DNA of 64,000 nucleotides from Portulaca oleracea (lineage: Eukaryota > Streptophyta > Magnoliopsida > Caryophyllales > Portulacaceae), in NCBI GenBank assembly GCA_029582165.1, contig CM055888.1, forward strand, positions 13,088,001 to 13,152,000. The letters are read 5' to 3'. Shown piece by piece: positions 44,463 through 56,380 of the stretch. A program made the position numbers and the translations under genes. The notes under the pieces were generated by a model. That model ran no database searches, had not been told where the DNA came from, and was given only the letters and a program-made list of their open reading frames with translations. Each line of letters opens with the position of its first letter. The first letter of the stretch is position 1.

Positions 44463-46033
44463 TGTAGGACCCAGAAAATCATCCCCGTTCGGGGGAATCG
44501 GTTTCGGATGCACTACTTAAGTTATGATTAGGAGCCGACTAAGGTTTCTTAATCCTTAAATAAGGATATTTTTATTTTTCAAAATTCATTTTCGGGTGAT
44601 GAAACTATATTTATTTACAAATCTTTTTATATTATTTAAATATTCGAAATTGCATCAAAATATATTATTAATGATTTATTACCACGCCCATTATTGAATC
44701 AGGGCCAATAAGGAAATAAATGGGCCGCCAGAAATAATCAAAGGCCGCATAGCTTTTGATGTTTCTAGGCTGGGCCATTCGTTCCCTCGGCCCAGAGGAA
44801 ATGGGTGGAAATTAACAAAGGTCATATAGCTTTTGTTAATTTCTATACCCATTTTCTCTTGGGTTAGCCTTGGATTAGTGAAAAGTGGTAGTATTAAATC
44901 ATTTGTAACTATTTTGATGCAAGGACATGTATTTTAAATAATCAAAAGAATTGTAAAATGAAGAAAGAGTCGCCAGCCGATTTAAGGAAATCAACAAACC
45001 AAAAATAAAAAGTTAGCTCCAGTCTACGAAACCCGATTTCCAAGTTCAGGGGTAATGTTACGAATTCGAGAATTATAAGAACTCTCGAATCCGCGTGTTA
45101 GAAAACAGACTCTACTAAAATCGAACTTGAAATGAAAAGAGCGGGGAGAAGTTTAATTAATTTCACAATGTCATATTCTTGATCATGCAATATAAAAACG
45201 ACTAGGTTTTATTTTACAAATACGAGCAAGTACAAGTAAGGGAATTTAAGCATAAATTACATGATGAAATACAACAATAATAATAATAATGAAATCGAAC
45301 CTTGCTTAATGGTGGTGGTTGAGATGAAAATTGATCCCTTGTCTTCCCCTTGGTTTGGAGCTTGAATGGAAGGGTGTGTATGGTTAGAAAGGTAGTGTAA
45401 GAATGATGATATCGATGTGATAAGAGTGATTATAAGAGAACTAGAGAGGGAGTATGGATGATAGAATTTTGAGAGAGTTTTGGTGGAGTGATGATAATAG
45501 TTGGTGCCAATGGGTGAAGAATGATGGGATATTTATAGGTGAAGGATGAGTGTTTTGGAGGGAAATGGAGGGAGACATATCCCACCAATCAAGCTCTTTC
45601 ACCATGCAAGGATAAAACCCCAGCGGGTTTTGATCAAAGTCAGACGAAGTCAAACACGTGGGCTAACATTATGGGATTGCATGCGGGATGATTCTGGCGC
45701 CAAAATCATAGAAAATATTAAAATCCCAGCGGCTTATAAGATTAAAACACACGGATCAATGACGTGGCAAGCCGTGGCGAGCCGCTATTGAAATTAAAAC
45801 CCCAGCGGGTTTTGTTAATTTTCTGGGCCGAATTTGTTGGTTCGCGCCTTTGGGCCTGCTTGCGGTCTTCTAAAACCCCAACGGGTTTTATTGTTTCTAC
45901 GCAGGCCGCTTTGCTCTGTTGGGCCCACCTTGCTGATTCCATGGGTCCAATGAATCATTTTGGTGTTCGTCCTAAATGACTTGCTGAGTTTCGACAAGTC
46001 GGAATTTTGGCGGTGCAAATCTCGGTGTCTATA
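44463..46033 (-). repeat. 3' LTR of the 11-kb element
   Basis: Closely matches 53856-55425 along its full length. The terminal base of the TACA/TATA end differs (ATA at 46031-46033). It contains repeated AAAACCCCAGCGGGTTTT-type words near 45616, 45800 and 45872. Confidence 0.95.
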
Positions 46034-46175
46034 GAGAGCCCCCACTTTGATTGAGTCCGAACAGGACGAAGGTCAAAGTAGCCTGAGATGCTGACTGCTT
46101 GACGTTTGATACCAGGAAATGGATGCTATCGGTGCTCTTTTATGTGGCGACCGAATGATGGATGATGTTGGCGCT

Positions 46176-46415
46176 GTCGTCAGAGGCCTTTAGATGGCTA
46201 CCGTTGGACGATTGAAGATGTTGATGAGGTCGTCGGAGGCCTTTAGGTGGCAACCGTTGGACGACTGAAGATGTTAGCGATGTCGTCGGAGGCTTTTAGG
46301 TGGTAACCGTTAGACGACTAAGGATGATGATGATGTCATCGGAAACCTTTAGGTGTTGGTGATGTCGTCGGAGGACTTTAGGTGGCAACTGTTGGACGAC
46401 TGAAGATGTCTGCTA
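46176..46415. repeat. Tandem repeat, 53-bp unit, about 4.5 copies
   Basis: The unit starts GTCGTCGGAGGCCTTTAGGT and continues GGCAACCGTTGGACGACTGA. One copy is shortened to about 29 bp. It lies just inside the 3' LTR. Confidence 0.9.
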
Positions 46416-46914
46416 TTGGTGCGGAAGGTGGATGCTGTCGGTGCTCTTTTATGTGGCAATGGGAAGGTGGATGATGGTGGTCCCTTTTAGCGGTAACCTG
46501 AAAATCACAAGAAAACAAAGTGTTAGTTTTTCTGAAATGTAAGAGGGATTATTGGTTCAAATTTTTACCTGAGAGGATTATGAGCCTTGGAAACCCTTGG
46601 GCCACGAGCTTTGGGCCGACAGTTTTGGACTGCGTGGGTTGAATGACTTATTTTGATTGACCACAATGAGTTTGGGCCGCATTCTCGGGCAGTAGATACC
46701 ACAAAACCTAGGCGGGTTTAGTCTTTTCACTTGGGCTGGCGAAAGAAACTGGGCCGCGAAACTAGATCGTGGCCACTGCAAAGCTCTGTGGCTTTTGTTT
46801 ATTTTCTTCCTCTTTTTTTTTCCTTCCTCGTGAACGGAATCAAAGTGGGCCCGACCCACATGTGGACAAAAGTTGTCCACGTTACCTTGTCTCTCCTTTG
46901 GGTGGCAAGATGAT

Positions 46915-47292
46915 GACCTTTGGATTTTCCCGAGGCAGATCGGATTTTCCCGATGTAGGTGACGGTTCCTTGTCCGTCAGATTTTTCGCAGTTGATCTCC
47001 CTTTCTCCTTTGTTTCTGTCGATGTCCTAGTCTTCCCCGGTGTCGATGTTGCCCATCGGATTTTCCCGATGTTGATGGTGCCCAATGGATTTTCCTGATG
47101 TTTATGATGCCCAACGTATTTTCCCGAGGCAAATCAGATTTTCCCGATGTTGATGATGGTGCCCAACGGATTTTCCCCGAGGCGAATCGGATTTTTCTGA
47201 TGTTGATGATGTCCAACGGATTTTCCCGAGGCGGATCGAATTTTTCCGATGTTGATGGTGGTGCCCAATGGATTTTCCCGAGGCGGATGATT
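46915..47292. repeat. Second tandem repeat, unit about 50-53 bp
   Basis: Units contain CCGAGGCGGATCGGATTTTC, CGATGTTGATGATGGTGCCC and AACGGATTTTCC. They are regular from about 47120 and degenerate before it. Unrelated in sequence to the 53-bp array at 46176. Confidence 0.85.
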
Positions 47293-49745
47293 GTGTCAGT
47301 GGCGTCCATGGCAGACTGAGCTTTTGATGGTAGATAGAAGTCATCTGGAGTGTGATTAGAGATTTCTCTAATCTTGCTCTTGATGATTAGTAGTCGAGTC
47401 TGAGCCTCTGTGCGAGATGACATTATTTGATTGTCCTTCTTTTCTCGGTGAGTATGCATGCACTTGGTCGTCTAAACTTTAGACTCTTATGGATGATGCA
47501 CTTATGCATGACTGTTGACTTTATGCATGACCTCCTGATACAATGCAATGACTAGGAGAATATGTACATGAATGGTATTTTACAATGCATGTGACTCAAT
47601 ATGCAGACAACCCCCCAATACTATGACTAGAACGATGATTCCCCAAGTGTCAGAGCAACTTGACATGCAATTTCAGGACAGGGCAAGATAGGTGAGGCTT
47701 ATGACAAGGCTTGTTGATGAAGGTATTGTCCTGGATGACTTGTCTTGTCCTTTTACTTCCTCAGATCACTATGAAGATGGGTAAAGCCCCCCGCGGCAGG
47801 TTATGTCAGGGTTAGGGGAGCCCCCAGTTCAAATGAACTCTTCTCTTGAGTCGGATGTTGTTTGTAATTAGCCATTGATATGGCTGATTTCTTGTCCTTG
47901 AGGGATGGGCCTCGCTCAGATATGCTGAGAACAAGCCTCGAAATATCGAACCTTGCACTTGCACTAATGACTGAGTCAAAAAGCTCTGGTGGTATGGGAG
48001 GATGAAGAAGGTTGGCAAAAGAAAGGGTAAGTCTGATGATGGCCAGACAGGTTCATGACGCACTTGGTGAAAAGTGAGATGATGGTGGGTCGATGGTCGA
48101 ATCTGGGTCTGTCATGATTGACATATGACTATGTTTTAGCTAAGACTTGATGGTTAGCGAGTGTTAAGTCACCTCATAGGAGAAGAGGTGAGGGAATGGT
48201 TGAGATAGATTTAGGTCATATGGAGAGAGGTGGTACGCTATGTAAAGGTGATCCATGTCTGGCGGAAAGAAGGTTAAGAAATTATGATGGCGGGGACGTG
48301 AAAGAACTTCAAAATCTAGGGCTTACTCTCCTTTTACCTAACCTGCCCTGACGGGTTTTCAGGCTAGCCTCTTTTATTCTCCCACTCTCCTTTTGCCTAG
48401 CTCGGGGTTCCGAGCTAGCCTCTCTAATTTTTGTCTTCTCAAAGGCCAACATTTTGAGGACAAAGGATGCTCCTTGTAGCGGTCGGGCCTCAAAGAGGTT
48501 ATCCTACGTATCCGATGTGAAATCAGACCAGTCGTAGTTCATAAGGTGCGGCTCCGAAGGATTGGTGCCTCGAGGAGGGCTTGGTGAGGTAGGCTTTGTG
48601 GATGGTTATGGAGGCTCAGAGGTTTGGCAAGGTTTATGGATGCAAAGGTGTAATGACGATGTGAAGGCTTGGACGCAAGGCTTGAGAACAGATTGGGTGG
48701 TTTATGAATGGTTTTTCGGTGTGCGTGACTATTAGCTCCGTCTCCAGTTTCTCACCCTCATTTTTATCTCTTTTTTTTCCTTTTCTCATTTTTCTCATTT
48801 TTTTCTCTTTTTTCTTCACTTTCTTATTCCTATTTTTTTTTTGTTGGCATGCTTCGAGATTTGGACGACCCAAACGGGGTTTACTCTCCCAGCACAGGTT
48901 TCTCCATACGCAAACAAAGTGCTTAAGGGGCATGAGCGTCGTACCACTCATGCCGACCCATGTTAGTGGACCAACTAGGAACTCTCTCTTTTCTTGCCTT
49001 TTCTTTTTACTCTTTTTTTTTCGACTTTCTTTCTCATGGGATTGACTCCTGCTCACCTTCCTGATGATATATGTCACAACACACCTTCTGACTTTGGGGT
49101 AGATAGAGAGTGGTTACAAGGAGAATGACCGGATTGGTCTAGGCTAAGGTTTTTTGAATAGTGATTGTTATGAGTGATGCAAAGAGGGATGAATGGGAAC
49201 TTGGGATGGAGAGGTAGATGATAGATGTTGTAGGAGAATGGGAAGGTAACAGGTGACACAGATGGTGATGTGGGTGGTGAGGCGGTAGCCTCCTGTCCTA
49301 GGCATGTTTTGTTTAAGCTACTGGTCTAGGAGCATAGAGATGTCCACTTTCAAGAAACTGGTGGTTTTGGTCTTCTCTTCTTTTGCCCAGCCTGGTTTAT
49401 GAATGCAGACTAGCTTCTCTCTTATTTTTTATTTTTATTTTTTCTCCTTTTTTCTTCTTTTTTTTTCTTTTTTTTTTATTAAACCCTGGATTCGTGATGA
49501 ACGGAAGGGTATATGAGGTTGATGATGGACTTGCATGTGTCAGACTTGGGTGTTAAGGTTAATGAATGGGTGAAAGAGCTTTCTTAACTCCCAAGTTAAA
49601 AATGTAAGTACGAGATTCTCAAACAATCAAATATATGCATCTTATTCAAAAGACAAGCATATGAAAGACCGACTCAATGCCACCCCTAATTGACTATGAA
49701 AACAGGATGCTCAACATAATTGGGACCCTAGCTAACTTCTCAGTC
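47293..49745. other. Non-coding interior of the 11-kb element
   Basis: No pol domain is recognisable in any frame. It includes a polypyrimidine-rich stretch (48760-48845) and another at 49425-49482. The segment around 48335-48535 (GAGCTAGCC motif twice, then TTATCCTACGTATCCGATGT) resembles conserved non-coding parts I recall from related plant LTR elements. Lys-rich minus-strand frames here are products of the pyrimidine tracts. Confidence 0.5.
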
Positions 49746-49749
49746 CTCT

Positions 49750-51310
49750 TCGTGCAGTATTGCCTTGCCTTATTGACTGCTCCTGTAGGCTTTCCGAGCT
49801 GCTTTTGGCAGAGGTAATTTCCCTGACCGGATCATACCCTCAATCTTATTCTTCAAGGTCTAGCACTTCTCGGTGTCATATCCCTTACACCTGTGATAGT
49901 TGCAGAATTCACTTTTATCCCAGCTTAGGTACTTCGCTTCTGGCTCTGGTCTTGGTAAAGGCAACTCAATCATGTTTTTTCTTAAGAGATAAGCCAAAGC
50001 ATCGACGTAGGTGGTGTCGAGCGGGGTGTAATGGTTGTACTTTGGTTGGATTCCTCACTGAATTACATTAGTCTCAGCGCTCTTAGAAGGGTGGCTGGGT
50101 GAACCAGTGACCCTTCTATTAGGACTGGAATTCCTCCACCCTTGGGCAGGGCCTTCTCATTGTTCATGGTTTCAAGTTGGACGTAAAGGTCCTTCAAGTA
50201 ATCGAAGTCTTTGATCAAATGGTATCCCAAGTGCCGAGCCAGGCTACTCTTGAGTCCCTGCTTGAATGTAGTCAGTTGCAGGCGCAAAGGTATGGTGTCA
50301 TTGGTGTGAGATAGCTTGGTGTGCCACCTTTTGAAATAGTCCAGGAAAGACTCGTCTTCCCTTTGCTTCATGGTAGTCAGGTCATCTACAGTGGCCTGCT
50401 TTTTCTGGATGCGGCTGTAGTGATTGATAAAGGCCTTAAACAGCTCGCTCCAATTAGCCTTGACTTGAGGTGACAAGGTATGGTACTATACTTTGGCTTC
50501 TCCATCTAGAGTAGATGGGAAGACTGTAGAGTTCAAGTCAACATCAATCTTGTTGAGAGGTGCCAATCGCATGAACTCCTCAATGTGGTGAGTAGGATTC
50601 TCAGATGGCTTGAATTTAATGTTGGGCACCTCAATCTTGTCAGCGATTTTCATGACAGGGTGGATAGGCAAAGGCACATCTGTGTACTTGTCAACAAATG
50701 CTGGTACAATGCTCATTATCTTGGTAAGACTCTCAAGTTTTTGTTCCAAGGCTTTGACAACAGGATTTTCAATGACTTTGGGAACTTCTAAAACTGCCAT
50801 GGATTTCCCTTTGAACGACCTTGAGCCCCCTGATTTATCCTTTGCAGGTGTCTTGACAAGTTCAGGCACAGATTCATACCCATGAACTTTTATGACATCA
50901 TCATCTCTCTCAGTATTTAGGCCCAGCTTCCCATTGATCTTTGTGATGGCCTGCAGCATCTTGTACCAGCATTTGTAAAGAATAAGCCTTGCATCTTAGT
51001 GTAAAGATCCTCCAGCTGTTTCGAGATGTTGGCTTTAGCGCTTCAGACAGGGATCTCCATGGTAGGATTTCGAGCTCTGGTAGACGGGTTGTAGCTTGGA
51101 TTTGAAACCAACCGGTCCGGTACGTAGATCTTTGATGCGGGCCCGAAGTCGATCTCCTATCTTGCCTGTATGGAAATTTGTTAGTGACTCGATAATTACT
51201 CTGACACTTTCTACCCAATGCATGCATGTCCTATAAGACCTATATGGGACCCTAATTGACTCGGCACCTACATGCTGACACTCAAATGACTCACCCACTT
51301 TTTGGGAGTG
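49750..51310 (-). pseudogene. gag gene of the 11-kb element, nearly intact core
   Basis: Read leftwards from about 51310. The middle open frame (50959-50486) has NPVVKALEQKLESLTKIM, then VPNIKFKPSENPTHHIEEFM and STLDGEAKV. It ends at TAG 50488-50486, where homologous gags have Trp (GEAKxWYxxL), and continues in frame with YHTLSPQVKANWSELFKAFI, RWHTKLSHTND, LRLQLTTFKQGL to 50063. A frameshift leads into YVDALAYLLRKNMIELPLP and then a zinc-knuckle-like CNYHRCKGYDTEKC (49863-49907). So the capsid-type gag core is interrupted by one nonsense change plus one or two frameshifts. The N-terminal part (51310-50960) is in shifting frames. In the family gag forms the virus-like particle. Here it is the only protein encoded. 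Confidence 0.85.
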
Positions 51311-51942
51311 CATGACCTAACTCTATATGAACCTAGCAACAGGACATTATAAAGGGCCGAATAAAGTCAAATGTAGCGAGCTGATCATAAGTTGGAAAGC
51401 ACAAGTCAGTGTTTCTCAATTCGGATGGGCCCAATCCACAAGCCGACCGTTTTAAGGAGAATCCGTAACTTGGCCCAACAAACTCATACATCTCTAGCTA
51501 TATTGACTATTATGCGGACTAATATAATGCTCAACAAGACCGACAGCCTATACATTATTTTTTATTTTTTTATTTTTTTTTTACTCAAGAAAAATGGATA
51601 TTGTAAAGGACTGAATAAAGCCAATAATAAGCGGGTTATAAGCTTAACTGGTAAATCCAATATTGTAAAGGACTGAATAAAGTCATACATGTGATGGATT
51701 TAATAATTAAATCTATAAATTAATTTACTCAAGCTTAGTGACTATTATGTAGTCTAAGACGCTATCCATTAACTTTGTTGGACTTTTAATTAAAATTTTT
51801 GGACCTTCATTAAGAGAACATCGTAAAGGGTCATATAATATCATCTAAGGTGAGTCAATTCTTATTTATTAATTAAAATAATCAACTTTAAACATAAATG
51901 GCCCTCACACTTGGACTAACCATAATGCCTTTGAGTTTATTA

Positions 51943-52284
51943 TCTATTCTATTAATATATTGAAACAAAATATGCATGCCTAGCAAGTTGTCATGTGACA
52001 CTCTCATAATCTCATGTAGTAAATGAATCTCCAAATATTTTTAAATCATAATTAAACTTAATTATTGAAGTCCCTTCAACTTCCTAGATTTAATTGATAA
52101 TTTATTTTTTGAAGAGTTTAATCACTATGGATAAATAAATTTATACTTTATTATAACACAATTACGAAAATTACTTTAAACAAATTGAGTATAAAACCTC
52201 ACAATTATTGAAATACTTTATTTATTTCAACACAATTATGAAATCATTATAAATAAATTAAGCATAAAACTTTACAATCATCAA

Positions 52285-52331
<47 letters not shown>

Positions 52332-53263
52332 CACAAGCACCTAAGGGAATTCTAAACAAGCTAGAAAAAACAATTTGGGAAATTTGACTATTTCCAAAGC
52401 ATATTCAAAACCTCACAATTTAACGCTTTCATAAATATATTCTAAATAAAAGAAAATCTCAATATTTGATTTAATACACAACTAAGACATTCCATAATTT
52501 TTCTTTCATCAATTTTATATTATAATATTTCATCACAACATAGGAAATAAACTATAATTCATATTAAAGTAAAATTTTCATGAAAAGTTTAGACTATTAT
52601 TTTTGTAATTTCTTTAATAACTATTTTTAAAAAATAAATTTTTTATTAGCACTACTATATATATTTCAATAGATAAAAAGTTTAAATTATAAGTTACTAT
52701 CAAAAGCTGAACAAGAAGTTTGAGTAAAGGTAGATAAAAAGAATTATAAAACAGACTAAAAAAATCACAAAGTCAAAAACCAAAAATCAAGAAAATAGAA
52801 TTATCATAGTCATTGTAAGTTGTAACTTTCTTTACACTAACATTAACGTTCATACAAGAAAATAAAATAAAATATTTACCGATAATTTCAATTTTAATCT
52901 ATTGCGCCACTAATTTATATTATACTGAATGTATAGAAAATGATTTTAATAAGTATTTAATTTAGTAGATAAATACTTAAACATTAATTTATGATGACAT
53001 GAATTTTTGAAATATTTTTTTATATTTTTATTCAAAATAATTATCATAAAGTATGGTTATTTTATAGTAATATGGATTTTAATATACTTTCACCACCAAA
53101 TTATTCAAATGATACCATTGTTACACATTTTTTTCATTATTTTCTAATTATCATTCAAATTAATTTTTTCAAGATTGAAATGATAATTATTATAAATTAC
53201 TATAAAAAATTACATAAAATTATTGAAAATTTTTTCGTGCATAGCACGGGATATAAAGACTAG
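51943..53263 (+). mobile_element. Non-autonomous Helitron (1.32 kb) in the retrotransposon leader
   Basis: The 5' end TCTATTCTATTAATATATTG follows an A (51942), as Helitrons prefer. The 3' end has the short hairpin CGTGCATAGCACG (53236-53248), then GGATATAAAGACTAG and a T (53264). TC...CTAG termini, the 3' hairpin 12-15 bp from the end and an A^T target with no duplication are the Helitron signature. No Rep/helicase coding is present. A (TA)n tract lies at about 52290-52326. Confidence 0.85.
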
Positions 53264-53855
53264 TACTAATTAATAAACATTCATTTTCTCAATCCAATGA
53301 ATTTTATATGGATTAGAACGAAGTCTCTACATTAGAGTCGACCTTTTACAAAAAAAAAAAAAAAAAAGAAAGAAAGAAAAGGGGAAGGAAACACATAGCA
53401 CATAGCATACAACATGAGGGGTTCCTTAAACCAAGGCTCTATATTCATGGATTACTATGGTTGGGTTAACATGGCCTACCACACGTTCTCGCCTCGGTTC
53501 ACCTTACCCCTAATAATTTGTGCGTAAGGAGTATGAGGTGTTGCTCATCGGACTTCAAGGAAGCCTTTGAGTATAACATGGGGAGAGGAGAGACCAAATG
53601 CTTGGCGATATAGGGTGCATCACACAAGTAGTGGCCACCCGCTCTCAGGGAAGAGTCCTAGTTATTACTTAAACTGTTGCCTTTGTGCTCCCATGTCAAA
53701 AGACCCGTCGAGTGGCCCGGTATGCAAAAATGCATAAAATGAATAATAAAATTGCGAAATAAATCAACTTCTCCCTTTTACAATTTCAAATCAATTCGAT
53801 TTGTTCAAGTTTTACCCTTTTTTTAAGTTTTAAGTCCCTAGTGGAGTCACCAATC
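53264..53855. other. Leader of the 11-kb element next to its 5' LTR
   Basis: Non-coding. An A/G-rich tract lies at 53349-53385. The segment 53400-53720 has no frame of note. The primer-site-like complement GTCCCTAGTGGAGTCACCAA (53834-53853) borders the LTR. Confidence 0.6.
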
Positions 53856-55425
53856 TGTAGGACCCGGAAAATCATCCCCGTTCGGGGGAATCAGTTTCGG
53901 ATGCGCTACTTAAGTTATGATTGGGAGCCGACTAAGGTTGCTTAATCCTTAAATAAGAATATTTTTATTTTTTGAAATTCATTTTCGGGGTGATGAAACT
54001 TTATTTTTTTACAAATCTTTTTATATTATTTAAATACTCAAAATTGCACCAAAATATATTATTAATGATTTATTACCGGCCCATTACTGATTCCGGGCCA
54101 ATAAGGAAATAAATGGGCCGCCAGAAATTATCAAAAGCCGCATAGCTTTTGATGTTTCTAGGCTGGGCCATTCATTCCCTCGACCCAGAGGAAATGGGTG
54201 GAAATTAACAAAAACATTATAGCTTTTGTTAATTTCTGTACCCATTTTCTCTTGGGTTAGCCTTGGATTAGTGAAAAGTGGTAGTATTAAATCATTTCTA
54301 ACTATTTTGATGCAAGGACATGTATTTTAAATAATCAAAAGAATTGTAAAATGAAGAAAGAGTCGCCAGCTGATTTAAGGAAATCAACTAACCAAAAATA
54401 AAAAGTTAGCTCCAGTCTACGAAACCCAATTTCTAAGTTCAGGGGTAATGTTACGAATTCGAGAATTATAAGAACTCTCGAATCCGCCTGTTAGAAAACA
54501 GACTCTACTAAAATCGAACTTGAAATGAAAAGAGCGGGGAGAAGTTTAATTAATTTCACAATGTCATATTCTTGATCATGCAATATAAAAACGACTAGGT
54601 TTTATTTTACAAATACGAGCAAGTACAAGTAAGGGAATTTAAGCATAAATTACATGATGAAATACAACAATAATAATAATGAAATCGAACCTTGCTTAAT
54701 GGTGGTGGATGAGATGAAAATTGATCCCTTGTCTTCCCCTTGATTTGGAGCTTGAATGGAAGGGTGTATATGGTCAGAAAGGTAGTGTAAGAATGATGAT
54801 ATGGATGTGATAAGAGTGATTATAAGAGAACTAGAGAGGGAGTATAGATGATAGAATTTTGAGAGAGTTTTGGTGGAGTGATGATGATAATAGTTGGTGC
54901 CAATAGATGAAGAATTATGGGGTATTTGTAGGTGAAGGATGGGTGTTTTGGAGGGAAATGGAGGGAGACATATCCCACCAATCAAGCTCTTTCACCATGC
55001 AAGGATAACACCCCAGCGGGTTTTGATCAAAGTCAGACAAAGTCAAACACGTGGGCTAACATTATGGGATTGCATGGGGGATGATTCTGGCGCCAAAATC
55101 ATAGAAAATATTAAAACCCCAGCGGCTTATAAGATTAAAACACATGGATCGATGACGTGGCAAGAAGTGGCGGGCCCCTATTGAAATTAAAACCCCTGCG
55201 GGTTTTGTTAATTTTCTGGCCGGATTTGTGGGTTCGCGCCTTTGGGTCTGCTTGTGGTCTTCTAAAACCCCAACGGGTTTTATTGTTTCTACGCGGGCCG
55301 CTTTGCTCTGTTGGGCCCACCTTGCTGATTCCGTGGGCCCAATGAATCATTTTGGTGTTCGGCCCAAATGACTTGCTGAGTTTCGACGAGTCGGAATTTT
55401 GGCGGTGAAAATCCCGGTGTCTACA
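53856..55425 (-). repeat. 5' LTR of the 11-kb element
   Basis: Full-length partner of 44463-46033 with the same TG...CA ends on the minus strand (TGTAGACACCGGG...GGGTCCTACA), followed by target duplication GAGGG. Differences from the partner are scattered single bases and a few small indels. Confidence 0.95.
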
Positions 55426-55430
55426 GAGGG

Positions 55431-56380
55431 CCAATGAAAATTGGAAGATTTTGAAGATTTTTTCTTTGAGAAAAAAGGAAAATAGGATTGTATCTCTAGA
55501 TTTGTTTTATAGGGTTTGATATGAATTACCAAAAATAAAACTTTCCATATTTGTTGCAATCTATGAGCAACAAGAATAATAACAACCGAGATAATCAAAT
55601 ATAATTCTACTTTTGTTTTTTTATGGTTATTATTGTATTTTGTAGTCATTGAATGTTCCCTTTATTTAGCTAGGATCTATGTGAATTCCTTTTTAAACCC
55701 TTAGCTATGAAAGATGTTCTTTTCAACTTATAATAAAACAATTTATTGTTGATTAGTGTGCAGGAGGGTTGATGAGTATTGATTTATTAATTAATTGATA
55801 TATAAATATAATTAAATATTAGGCATGATATAGTTCATTATGATGTCATTTTGAATAAAAATGTTATAATTTTTAATTTTAGATTTTGAGATCGACCGTT
55901 ATGAACTATTGGTGATCATTAAGCTAGATAGTATGTTTATTGGTTGCTTATATAGCCTTTTTCTTTGATAGAGGTACATTTTTTTCTAAAACTATAATTA
56001 TTGATATATTTATATAAATAAATATGATATATTAATAACTCAGTGTAGAATATCTCTTACCATTACCCAAAAGTACATAAATAAAGTAATACAAGGTTTT
56101 GCACCTCTTGTATCAAGGGAGGAGAGAACTTCCCATAAAATTCTACAAATTTTAGAATTCTAAATATATATAATATATAACAACTCTCAATAAAAGATAT
56201 CTCTTACAGTAGAATTGGGATAGGTAGGCAAGCATATTCTTATCATATCTCTCAATTTGCTACCAAACATATTCTTACATTAGAATTCTAAATATATATA
56301 ATATATAACCTCTTTTATATTATTCTTATCATATCTATTATTGAGTAAAAGGGAATGTTTGTTCCCTTAGATTTGTTGTG
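55431..56380. other. AT-rich intergenic DNA with a direct repeat
   Basis: TAGAATTCTAAATATATATA... (about 28 bp) occurs at about 56153 and 56282, each copy followed by TATAAC. No gene was seen. Confidence 0.5.

Larger units (their letters stand above)
44463..55425 (-). mobile_element. Complete 11-kb gag-only LTR retrotransposon (TR-GAG/LARD type)
   Basis: LTRs of 1571 and 1570 bp (44463-46033 and 53856-55425) are flanked by perfect GAGGG duplications (44458-44462 and 55426-55430). On the minus strand the LTR reads TGTAGACACC...GGGTCCTACA. After the right-hand (5') LTR comes the primer-site-like TTGGTGACTCCACTAGGGAC (53852 downwards). Before the left-hand (3') LTR comes the polypurine AAAGTGGGGGCTCTC (46050-46034). 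The interior encodes only gag (about 49750-51310, minus). No protease, reverse transcriptase or integrase motif was found in the other 6 kb. Tandem repeats, pyrimidine tracts and a Helitron fill the rest. The leader/polypurine style and gag type suggest a Tat/Ogre-related gypsy lineage. Confidence 0.9.

Noticed and set aside
46578..47459. Overlapping frames on both strands at 46.6-47.5 kb
   Set aside because: They are translations of the tandem repeats and 3' LTR-proximal non-coding DNA with no domain.
48634..49077. Lys/Arg-rich minus-strand protein and its Phe/Ser-rich plus-strand mirror
   Set aside because: Both derive from polypyrimidine tracts in the non-coding part of the LTR element.
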